DNA of 64,000 bases, from NCBI GenBank assembly GCA_018136815.1, contig CM030938.1:532128-596127 (forward strand). Direction: 5' to 3'. Position numbers and translations under genes: made by a program. This DNA is from Isochrysis galbana (Eukaryota; Haptophyta; Isochrysidales; Isochrysidaceae). Below the pieces are notes generated by a model. That model was not told the DNA's origin, did not search any database, and worked only from the letters and a program-made list of their open reading frames with translations. Positions 39,799 to 48,275 of the stretch are shown piece by piece. Within the stretch, counting starts at the first letter, position 1; each line of letters opens with the position of its first letter.

Positions 39799-41207
39799 TC
39801 AAGCCGCGCTGCCAAGCGGAGAGAGAGGATTGGATCGGTCACTAGGAGTTCGACGGGGTGAGAAGACACCGCGTGGGGAAAAGCCAGTGTCGCGGACCGG
39901 AAGATTGGCCTCCTTCTTGCTGTGGAGATCTTTGAGCTTCAGCGGTGGCATCGAGAAGGGCAGAGACGGTAGTCCCGGTATGATGCTCTTTGGCTTTGTC
40001 TCAGCAGCACACACACCATCTGCCACACTCACATCTACCTGATCCTTTGCACTTTCTGCCTGTACTGCCGCGGATGACACAGCTTTCACAGAACCCTTCG
40101 ACTTCAAGACATTCAAATTCAATGCGGGCGGCTTCGTCTTCCGCACGGGCGTCTCGCGTAGCCACGCAAGCTTGAGCGTCTCAGCTGCTGTCGGTCGTTG
40201 CCTCACATCAGGAATCATACAGTTTCGTACAAAATCGCTTGCCGTTTCCATTCCCTCTTCTCTCCACTGCGGCTGCTCAAAGTGCAGGCGGATATTGCGT
40301 GCGGCCTCTACCAAGTCGCTTTCTGTGACATCTTCACCATCTGGAAGCTCAAAGGGCAACTCTCCGCAGATCATTACGTGGGCTGTGACTCCAGCGGACC
40401 AGATGTCTGCTGAGCCACCGTACGGTTCGGCCTCCTTGTCATCACCGTTGTCTATCCATGACAGCACCTCCGGGGCGGCGTACTCCGGAGATCCCGCCAG
40501 TCCTTCGCACAGCTCGTCTGGCCCGAGGGTGCACGCGTACCCAAAGTCAATCAGAGTCAACTTTGGCGGCGATGCAGCGACCATATCCCCATCCTTGCAG
40601 AAGTGGGACACGATGAGATTTTCAGGCTTGATGTCGCGATGCACGATGCCAACAGCATGCAGCGCATCCAAGGCCTCGAGCAGCTGAACCATCACCGCAC
40701 GCACAAAGGGCGGCGGAAGTGCGCCATGCTCTTCAATAATATTGAACAGCTCGAACCCATTCACACGATCCAGTGCGAGGTAGACGCGATGGGGTGTACA
40801 GAAGACCTAAGGGAACAAGCAACAGTCCACATGGTGAGGGCCAGCGTGGCAACCAGGCAGTCAGGGTGGGCGGGCGGGCGCGGCGAGATGGGTGCATCGT
40901 GTACCTCATGCAGCCTGACAACTCGGGTTCGAAGCTTCTCGTGCTCTGATGCGAGGCGCAGAGCGGTGCATTCGGCCTCGAGCATCTCGAGCGCCTCCTC
41001 GTCCTCCGTCACCATGTCGAGTTCCATCATCTTGAGTGCGACGACCTGATCGGTGTCTGCGTCGGTCCGTGTGGCCGCAAAGACCTGTGAGAATCTTCCC
41101 TCGCCGAGCAGCTCGGCCAGCTCGTATCGCTCTCCCAGAGCCTCGAGGACGACGTCCATCGCACTGGCGAGGCCCTCAGGCAGTCGGCTCGGCAGCCCAC
41201 TCGCCAT
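39799..41207 (-). CDS. Ser/Thr protein kinase, CAMK-like, two exons
   Basis: Exon 1 is 41207-40905 (starts MASGLPSRLPEGLASAMDVV), exon 2 is 40806-39799; the 98-bp intron (40807-40904) begins GTACAC and ends TTAG, phase 0. The product is 435 residues. Kinase landmarks: Gly loop LLGEGRFSQV, catalytic Lys59 (VALKM), HRDIKPENL with Asp159, DFG-equivalent IDFGYA with Asp188, APE motif YAAPEVL, and DIWSAGVTAHVMICGELPFE. The HRDIKPEN and APE region with 'SAGVTAHVMICGELPF' is typical of calcium/calmodulin-dependent and CDPK-like kinases. No EF hands follow. The C-terminal 110 residues are Lys/Ser/Pro-rich with no recognised domain. Acts on protein Ser/Thr with ATP; substrate unknown. The 5' side is low-complexity CT-rich DNA. 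Upstream in-frame codons (to 41465) are Pro/Ser-rich and probably leader. Confidence 0.93.
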
Positions 41208-42121
41208 GGTGGGGAGAGCAGTGTCTGAGCGGGTTGGCGTGGAGAGCGGCGCGATGGGAGGGAGAGGAGAGGGCGGCCACCGCTCCAGGCCCGCCGAGGG
41301 CGGGTCTGCGAGGAGAGAGTGGGAGGGGGAGGGGAGGGAGAGAGAGGGGAGTTGGGGGAGAGGCAGGCGCGGCGGGGGGAGGGGGGAGGGGAGTGAAGGG
41401 GAGGAGACAGAGAGGAGAAGAGGGAAGACACCGCAGGGACTCTTTCCTGGGGGGGATCCCTCCATCCACCTCTCTCTCTCTCTTTCTTCTTCAATCTGTG
41501 CTCTTTTTAGCTGTTTTCTCTCCCACTCCCTCGTCCCTTTCGCGCTCTCTCCGTTGCTTCTACCGTCCCAGAGAGTGTGTAGAGTTCCGGGCGGCGTCTA
41601 TTGTAGTGTGGCTAAGCGGGCGCCTGTAAACGTTAGAGAAGGGCGGCGGCGGACGCCATAGAAGGTAGAGAGAGGGCCGCCCCCCCCCCCCCCCCCCGCC
41701 GCCCCTCGCCCTTCCCAACCATCACACGCGCACCGACGCACCGACCCGCCGTTCCCTCTTCCCCTTATCGGGCGATTCTTTCTTCTTATGTGAAGGCAAA
41801 CCTTTGGTTGTTCTCTTCCCCCGCGCTCACCTCGCGCTTACTCTCTCCCCGGCACGAGAGCATCCTCACGCCCGCCCCCCCCCGCGGTATCCTGCTGAGG
41901 CACGTGCTGGCGTGTGGGCAGCCAGAGGTCTGTCGCCATCGTGCGCTGCCGCGGGGGGGGGGGGGGGGAGTGGGGGGGGAGGGGAGGGAAGCCGGGTCTA
42001 CGAGAAGCTCGGGGCCCTTGTGCGGCGGGACGTCCGCGCGGTCACGTGGGAAGAAAGGGCTGATCCACTGCTCCGCGTCACCGCCACGCAGGTTCCCCCT
42101 CTCCTTCGGTAACCAGCTGCA
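41208..42121. other. Divergent upstream region between kinase and uL14
   Basis: G/A-rich then C-run-rich DNA (C runs near 41680-41697, G run near 41956-41967). The two genes are transcribed away from each other, so this 0.9 kb must hold both promoters. No specific element recognised. Confidence 0.6.
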
Positions 42122-42772
42122 ATGTCGAAGCGCGGTACGCTGCGCTGCTGCTGGCTCTGCCTGTGCCTAATGCCCTCGGCTTAAAATAGCTCCCTGCGTG
42201 CGCCTCGCGCCCAGGTCGTGCTGGATCTATGGGCAACAAGTTCCGCACAACCCTCGGTCTGTGCGTCGGCTCCGTTATGAACTGCGCCGACAACACTGGC
42301 GCCAAGAACCTGTACATCATCTCCGTCAAGGGCATCAAGGGTCGCCTTAATAAGATGCCGGGCGCCACCTGCGGTAACATGGTGATGGCTACGGTGAAGA
42401 AGGGCAAGCCGGAGCTTCGCAAGAAGGGTGCGCTCGGCGCTCGCCCACTTGCCGCCCGCCTGAGCTGCTAGTTGTGTGCCGTTGGTGTGCCGCCATGCTG
42501 CCGTACGTGTGACCTATGGCGCTGCCACTTTTGCTGATGCGCTGACGCTGGCCCTCACCTTTGTGCGCGCAGTCATGCCGGCGGTTGTGGTGCGGCAGCG
42601 GAAATCGTGGAGGCGGGTGGATGGCGGAGGCTACGTTTACTTCGAGGATAACGCTGGCGTGATCGTGAACGTCAAGGGGGACCTCAAGGGCTCCGCCATC
42701 TCGGGCCCTGTTGCCAAGGAGTGCGCTGACTTGTGGCCGCGCATTGCCAGTGCTGCTGGCACCGTGCTTTGA
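42122..42772 (+). CDS. RPL23: Ribosomal protein uL14 (60S RPL23), three exons
   Basis: Exon 1 42122-42134, exon 2 42215-42427, exon 3 42573-42772; introns are 80 bp (GTACGC...CCAG) and 145 bp (GTGCGC...GCAG). Splicing gives 141 residues starting [20 protein letters not shown], followed by [20 protein letters not shown], the [16 protein letters not shown] block, [11 protein letters not shown] and [11 protein letters not shown], ending [12 protein letters not shown]. Length and sequence match eukaryotic uL14 throughout. It sits at the subunit interface of the 60S subunit near the factor-binding region. The very short first coding exon (13 nt) is typical of ribosomal protein genes. Open frames that run past 42427 are intron read-through. 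Confidence 0.98.
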
Positions 42773-43200
42773 GCTGTCCCTTGCGGCTGGTTGATGCGCT
42801 TGCAGATAGACTTGGGCTTGGCACCGGCCGAAATGATGGGCAGGGTCATCAATGGCATTCAATTTGTGCCGGAGGTGTTGTCCATGGTTGGAGGGCGACC
42901 GGTGGAGGAGGGAAAGTGGCCGTCCCTCTAACAACTATCACGGCGATTGGACTTTGCATCTCGACTGTACGCGCCGCATGCCGCTGAGTTCCGCGCATGA
43001 GCTCATCTGCTCGGCCAATCGGATGTCGGGGATCCTGGTTCCGTTGGCTTTGCTCCACTAGTAGCGTTAGCTGTCATCTGTCATCCGTAAGCTTAGCTTA
43101 TTACATTTGACTTTTGTTGCCGCCCATTTTACCCCTCCCTCCCCCTACCATTGCGCTAAATTTTCAATATTCTCGCCGCGCACGTGGCCTTGGGCACCCT
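42773..43200. other. Intergenic, nothing recognised
   Basis: 3' flank of uL14. Short frames only. Confidence 0.5.
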
Positions 43201-43204
43201 ACTC

Positions 43205-43652
43205 ACAATGGCAAAAAAGGGGGGTACGCCAACCAACAACCGCCCCTTGAATTAATTAGAGCGCACAAGTTCCGAGACGCACATCACACGATGCGCCTGG
43301 GGCCGAATGTTGGTTACACGAGAATGGCAGCCACCATCCACACGAGGATAGACCGCATATACCACAGCAAAGACACCGATGCTTTCCAATGGCAGCAACA
43401 TGGACCGTGCCCGGACCGCTATTTACGGGCAAAGCCGCGTCAGACCATCTCCCTGTTTTAGCGCTCTTCGAGACCCCGGGATACAAGCCGGGGCGAAACT
43501 TCGACAAACCAATACTTAGAGCAATAATTCATGAAAAAGGCGCGATGAGCGATGAAAACGGTAGAATTGCTATTGAAGTTGAGAACGCGCAGCTGAGGAC
43601 AGGTGCACCCCGCTCCGCTACGGATCCCCACATGACCCGAGCCCCTAAGTAG
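43205..43652 (+). pseudogene. Diverged LINE endonuclease C-terminal fragment
   Basis: One frame reads KFRDAHHTMRLGPNVGYTRM, then IHTRIDRIYHSKDTDAFQWQ; the next frame continues LFTGKAASDHLPVLALFETP. These correspond in order to LRDQYTRCGHQTHTRIDRVY and LFTGLAASDHHPVVATFAIA in the A and B endonuclease. Thus the catalytic SDH motif and the HTRIDRIY motif survive with one frameshift between them (about 43400-43430). The homology ends near 43550. An old member of the same or a sister LINE family, with no hairpin or ORF1 attached. Confidence 0.8.
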
Positions 43653-44225
43653 AGCACGAGGGGAGTTGCCGCAAGGCGGGGAATGAGGGTGAGGAAGGGA
43701 AAGGGGCGTGGCTACGAAGGAATGGTTCAGGGCCACGTGTGAGGCAAGAAATTTAAAATGTTTTTTTTTTCAATGTAGGTATGTGTATGTGAAAATTGCA
43801 GCAGCTAGCTTATAGCTATAGACCAATAGTCTACAAGTGGTGGGAGATGATGGATGGTGTATGTGAGGTAGACGTAGACGTGTAACGGGCTCGAAAATCG
43901 AAAATACCGCGCGGGCATGCTAGCGGTATTTATAGCGCACAACTGGCAACTGCATATTTTTCTGGATATTTGGGTAAATTGCTGATTGCTGGATATTTTG
44001 TGGATATTTTTGCTGGATATTTGGGTCCGATTTTAATAAAAAATAATTACAACTGGGAATATCGGCGGCTGCACTGAGCCGCTGGCCGATGCCGCACGCC
44101 GACGCAGGTGAAGACGCAGGTGAAGATGTCCCAGCAGGCCCTGCAGAGACCCCGGCAGAGCCCGGGGGCGGGCGGGCGGGTCATCTGAGCGCCCCGGCTT
44201 GCATTAATGGTCATGTCTCGGGTCT
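43653..44225. other. AT-rich intergenic region with GGATATTT repeats
   Basis: 43955-44030 holds four spaced copies of (C)TGGATATTT with TTTGGGT or TTTTTGC spacers. GTGGATATTTCTGCC near 47220 is similar. No gene recognised. Confidence 0.5.
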
Positions 44226-44228
44226 AGG

Positions 44229-44480
44229 CTCCTTCAGACGGCGAAGGGGTAGCGTTGCGCACTCCCGGGGTTGCTGGAGTGCTGCAGCGACAAACTGCGA
44301 GGATGCTGCTGAGGCCGTAGAGGTCGCCAGTCGAGCGCCCGAAGTCAGTGGTGTCGCAGATTTCAGATTTGGCAACCAGTGGTGAGTCAGGCGCTCTCCG
44401 GCTGGGCTCCTTCAGAAGGCGAAGGCTTAGCGTCACGCATTCCCAGTGTTGCGGGAGTGGTGCAGCTTGCGAGAGTGCTG
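44229..44480. repeat. Imperfect direct duplication, about 176-bp spacing
   Basis: GGCTCCTTCAGACGGCGAAG at 44229 recurs as GGCTCCTTCAGAAGGCGAAG near 44405, followed in both by a TAGCGT-CGCA-TCCC block and GTGCTGCAGCGACRAAC. It overlaps the C-terminus of the minus-strand ORF at 44387. Confidence 0.7.
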
Positions 44481-45121
44481 CAGCGACGAACGGCCCGGAT
44501 GCTGCCGGCGGAGGTCGCGCGGGGCCCGCCCCCCCTGGTCGCCGTCTCTGCGCGTTTCTTCCCGAGAAGCGTCTTCTTCTGTCGTTTGGATAGCGGCTCC
44601 TCATCGGAATCCGTGCCCGGACCCGAGCACGCCTTTCCACCTTCGTTTTCGGAGTCGGACCAGCTCCCTAGGTCGGTGGGTGAGGGAGGTGCAACTGACG
44701 GTTCCGCCGGAGAGGTCGCTTGCGCAGGCCCCGACAGCGCTGCAGCTACAGCTTGCGCAGGAGCCGCCGCTTCTGCACGGAGTTTCTGCACCTGCACCTG
44801 CAGGGGAAAGTGCTCCGGCAGGATGAACGGCGCGACGGCAGCCTCGTCCACCAAGCATCGCGTCTGCGTCAAGAACTCGGCGATTCCCGCCATATCAGAG
44901 CGCGAGACAATGCGCTCAGACTGGCACTGGCCGAAATCTTCGCTGTGCAAGGCCTGCAGCCAGCCCATCATCGTCTTCTCCGTGAAGGTGTGGCAGAAAG
45001 TCTCCACTTGACGAGAAAGCTGTTCATCCGGGTAGGAGAAGAGGTGTTCACCCAGCACCTCCAAATCAATGTACCATGTCCGATGGTGTGCGTGCGCAAT
45101 AATAACAATGCAGCTCCACAT
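44387..45121 (-). CDS. Unrecognised protein with basic NLS-like patch
   Basis: A 244-residue frame from MWSCIVIIAHAHHRTWYIDL. The first 100 residues look globular (LGEHLFSYPDEQLSRQVETF, MMGWLQALHSEDFGQCQSER). The rest is Ala/Pro-rich, then acidic-Ser (GSWSDSENEGGKACSGPGTD), then SKRQKKTLLGKKRA, a good bipartite nuclear-localisation candidate. The C-terminal 50 residues lie in the imperfect duplication. No family recognised; it could be a host nuclear protein or part of a transposon gene. SINE-like element E3 is inserted 8 nt upstream of the ATG, in the same orientation, so any promoter is displaced by about 0.9 kb. Confidence 0.5.
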   Translation of the reverse strand: MWSCIVIIAHAHHRTWYIDLEVLGEHLFSYPDEQLSRQVETFCHTFTEKTMMGWLQALHSEDFGQCQSERIVSRSDMAGIAEFLTQTRCLVDEAAVAPFILPEHFPLQVQVQKLRAEAAAPAQAVAAALSGPAQATSPAEPSVAPPSPTDLGSWSDSENEGGKACSGPGTDSDEEPLSKRQKKTLLGKKRAETATRGGGPRATSAGSIRAVRRCSTLASCTTPATLGMRDAKPSPSEGAQPESA

Positions 45122-45128
45122 AACAACT

Positions 45129-45150
45129 TGTCAACAACCAATAACAATAA
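45129..45150. repeat. 22-bp target-site duplication of E3, left
   Basis: Perfect copy of 46014-46035 (begins TGTCAACAACC). Confidence 0.92.
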
Positions 45151-46013
45151 AATAAAATAATTAATGTTATATCCTAGCCAACCCCACTAGCTAATCGGAC
45201 ACAACTTTTCCGTCCCGGAATCTCGCCATGCCTGACGAGCCAGGTGTCCGAGTGCTACCGGGGGGAGGGGGCACTGCCCCCTCCCCTCGATATTTGTCCT
45301 CCCCCCAGTGCACGCACCGACCCCGCGCACCCCAGCACGTCCTCTCCTCGAGTCCACGCTGGGGGAAAACCCCTTTCGGGTAAAAACAACGCAGGGGGGG
45401 GGGGCACTCGTGAAAGGGAGCCCAGGAGCGCTAATCTCTCCTCGCCGGGGCGAGTGGCCGCGGCGAGCCGCGGCCCTTCCCTCCTGGCTCTGGCGCCCCC
45501 GTCTTCTCTTACCCAAACGGGGCGAGAAGACACGTTCTTGCCGGAGGGGAGAGCTGCCGCTCCCCCCTCCCCTCCCTCTTCCCTTTTCCTCCTCTCTTCC
45601 CTGCGGCGGGGGCCCATGGCGCGCGCCTGCGGCCCCTCTTCAGGTCCCCAGGAGGCCTGCAGGGGGCCTGGGAGCACAGCTCAGGGGGCAGGTGAGGCTG
45701 GGGCATGGCCCTGGCCCCTCCTGCCTCTCCCTCGTTGGCTCTCGCGCCCCTGCCGGTCGACTGGAGCTGGCTGGGGGGTCCTGATCAGGGGGGCCCAGGG
45801 GGAGGAGGGGTTGGTCAGAGCGACAAGCAGGCCAGCGCGGGCCAGGGCGTGCGATCTGTGCCCAGCTCTCTGGGAGAGTCTGGGCAGTCTGGGTGAGTCC
45901 CCCCTGCATGCCAAGAGGCAGCGCAGGGGGGTGGATGGTTCTCGCCCCCCATGAGGGGAGTCGAGAGGGGGGGGCGCGAGGCCCCCCTCCATGGCGACCA
46001 ATCATAAGATTAG
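45151..46013 (-). mobile_element. E3: complete SINE-like element, 863 bp
   Basis: Bounded on both sides by a perfect 22-bp duplication, so the ends are exact. Sense 5' end is the hairpin, whose first base is shared with the duplication, then CGCCATGGAGGGGGGCCTCG with a GC-rich second stem (GGGGGGC-CTCG-CGCCCCCC), then blocks shared with E1 and E5 (GGGAGAGGCAG, GCGCGCCATGG), ending in AATTATTTTATTTT. A 102-codon frame starts at the ATG (MEGGLAPPPLDSPHGGRE) but its peptide is not conserved in E1 or E4. Length, long duplication and A/T-rich 3' end indicate target-primed reverse transcription using LINE machinery in trans. Confidence 0.88.
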
Positions 46014-46014
46014 T
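45997..46014 (-). promoter_or_regulatory. 5'-terminal hairpin of element E3
   Basis: Sense ACTAATC-TTAT-GATTGGT: 7-bp stem with one T-G wobble, 4 nt before ATGG. The stem's outer base overlaps the first base of the target duplication, so it is the exact element terminus. Confidence 0.88.
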
Positions 46015-46035
46015 GTCAACAACCAATAACAATAA
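46014..46035. repeat. 22-bp target-site duplication of E3, right
   Basis: Perfect copy of 45129-45150. Confidence 0.92.
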
Positions 46036-46059
46036 CCCGTAATCTGTAATCCGAAGAAA

Positions 46060-46160
46060 CTACGCGAAACTTTTGTGAAACTTGGCTAGCCAGTGAGCAA
46101 CTTTTGCGAAACTTTCACGCGAAACTTTGGGGGGTCCGGCGCGAAACTCTGACCTGGCCC
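46060..46160. repeat. CGAAACTTT-rich short tandem region
   Basis: Five imperfect CGAAACTTT/TGAAACTTG words within 90 bp, ending GACCTGGCCCTA. 63430-63545 has analogous CAAGTTTGACGACAAATTTG words and the same ACCTGGCCCTA end. Confidence 0.5.
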
Positions 46161-46339
46161 TACGCATAAGTGAATGAATCAGCTTGAGGATCTTGTATTG
46201 AATAGAACGGGTGTTTGCGCGCGGGATTCGATGTGCGCGCGCGGGCTCCGCAGCTGTATGTGGCGTCGCTGCCGCAGTTGGAGTGAAGGAGTGTGCGTGC
46301 AGTGCAGGTGCCTGCTTATTTTTTCCGATAACATGGGTG

Positions 46340-46995
46340 GTGTCGGTTAGAAAGTTCTGTCCTTAAACTAAGGACGGTGTCCTTGAAAATCCATGAAATC
46401 TAAGGACTCTGGCCTTCAATGCCTTTGATGTGGCTTAGAGTGAGCTTTTGGGAGATCCCACCCCCTGAAGCAAATCATCTTTACCTCCCATTCAACCTAA
46501 GCTCTCCCCATGACCAACTCTGTAGAGCTTGTCTTCGTTCACTTTTGCTGCTACATTCAGCATGCGGTGCTGCACTCGGACGATCCGCTCACGCGGGAGG
46601 AGTTTTTTTTAGCCCTTTTGAACCGTATGTTGACCAATCGGGCCGTTGGATGGCAAAATCACGCTTCGTCGTCACTTGTGGTCTCAAAGAGGGCAATCAA
46701 AGCAACATTTCATCTCCTGGGAACCATGGGTGGAAGAGCTTTCCAATGGGGGTATCCGTCACCTCTTTCATTTCAAGGACGACAAACTGTGATTTGACCC
46801 GACGCCCCGTGAAGTATGTCACAAAACTTGGTATTGCTGAGGGAATGGTGCCTTAGTGCCCTGGGAACATTAAAAGAGGATATACATGAGGTAACCAACA
46901 AGCCAAGGTTTAGGCAAAACAAGCACTTTGTGCTCGCGCTCTCACCTAGCGAAGTTTGTCCTTGCTTTAAGGACTCGTCCTTAAAAGCGAGGTAC
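46340..46995. mobile_element. Possible MITE with GTCCTT subterminal repeats
   Basis: Left end has GTCCTTAAACTAAGGAC and GTGTCCTTGAAA; the right end, inverted, has GGACGAGTCCTTAAAGCAAGGAC-type words (plus strand GTCCTTGCTTTAAGGACTC). The interior holds a 95-codon frame (46510-46797, MTNSVELVFVHFCCYIQHAV) with no recognised domain. Boundaries and target duplication undetermined. Confidence 0.45.
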
Positions 46996-47475
46996 CTTTA
47001 TCCGGTGTGCCCCGCCACTTGATCAATTTTGGCTCTCAACTTGCAATCCCACGCGAGCACGATCAACAGCCACCTTGGCGGGCTACTGGCCGCCCAGCGC
47101 GCCCCGTTCACCGTGTCTTCACCTGCACCTGCAGTTCCTGCACTCTCACCTTCACCTGCACCTTCACTGAAGAAAAAACTTCGGACCAGCACCTTCCCAG
47201 TTGGAATATTTTTTATTTTTTGTGGATATTTCTGCCAAGGCCTAACTGTCGGCAGCCCGACAGGCGCTGCATCGGGCGGGAATCAAATGCCGAATGTAGC
47301 TTAGATCTAAAGGAACCGATCCCCCCGCGGGCGCGACCGCCAATTCTTTACGGGTAGAGCGTGAGCGCGCGTGACGGAGGGGAGGGGAGGGGGGGAGAAT
47401 CGCACCATTTCCTGGCTAAGATTTTCGTGGCGGCAGGTGGCCCCCCCTGAAGGTCTTTTATTGGGCCTCGCGCCA

Positions 47476-47531
47476 CGGTCAAAAAATGCAGCCCAACCCT
47501 TACTAATAGTTAAAAAGCCCCTGTTTGACCG
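47476..47531. mobile_element. MITE-like element with CGGTCAAA termini, copy 3
   Basis: Inverted relative to copies 1 and 2: CGGTCAAAAAATGCAGCCCA at one end and TTTGACCG at the other. An AATCTTCAGATGTTTTTT end lies 25 bp to its right, as also happens at 19230-19255. Confidence 0.6.
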
Positions 47532-47659
47532 CCCTACAACCCACAACCCAGAATCTTCAGATGTTTTTTTTACTTCTATATGCTTCTTCAACTCGATGTG
47601 CATGCTCTTGCTCTGGACTGATATCACCCAGGCATGGAGATCAAGGGAGTAGCAAACAC

Positions 47660-48275
47660 TTGACCATGAAGACTAATCAGGAAGCAGCGAGCATCCGGCA
47701 ATGCTATCTATTGATGCTATTTATAGCAACGTATGACACCTACCCTCCCCAGGCCCAGGCGTCCCGCCGACATCGCCCCTCTCCCGAACTTCTTGCCTCT
47801 TGGCGGTACTTGTACACGGCCCGACGGTCGCTTCATGCCGTCGCCGTGTTTTTGCTTGGCGGGTAGTATGGTCTACGATAACCGTGGGCGCCGAGCCCGG
47901 TTTGGCTCGGCCGTGTGAGGGCCCTGCCCCGGGGCATCCCTCATGGGTAGCACGTAGTCGTAGCACGTCATAGAACTCAGGGCCTTCCGCTAGCAACGCG
48001 TGACTCGCACACGGATGATGGCCCACAATTAAGATGGGTGGCTGGGGATCGGGGAGGCGGGAAGACGCACAAAGCCCTCATTCCTCCCCTGATCGCCGCC
48101 CCGGCGATTGCATTCCAACGTGAGTGCTGACCAGCGACAACCTAGTCGGTCAGCAATAGCCTATAACCCCCGCCCCACGCGCGCGTGTGAACGGCCCGTT
48201 GTATTGCGGAAGGGTCCGTGGTCTAGCCTTGGTCTTCTTCATACAACGACTCAAACCATAGCCCGCTTGAGTTCA
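47660..48275. other. Intergenic, nothing recognised
   Basis: 3' flank of the glycosyltransferase gene. Short unassigned frames. Confidence 0.5.

Noticed and set aside
42229-42471. 80-residue frame taken alone as a short uL14
   Set aside because: The last 14 codons ([14 protein letters not shown]) are intron 2 read-through; splicing restores the full family length.
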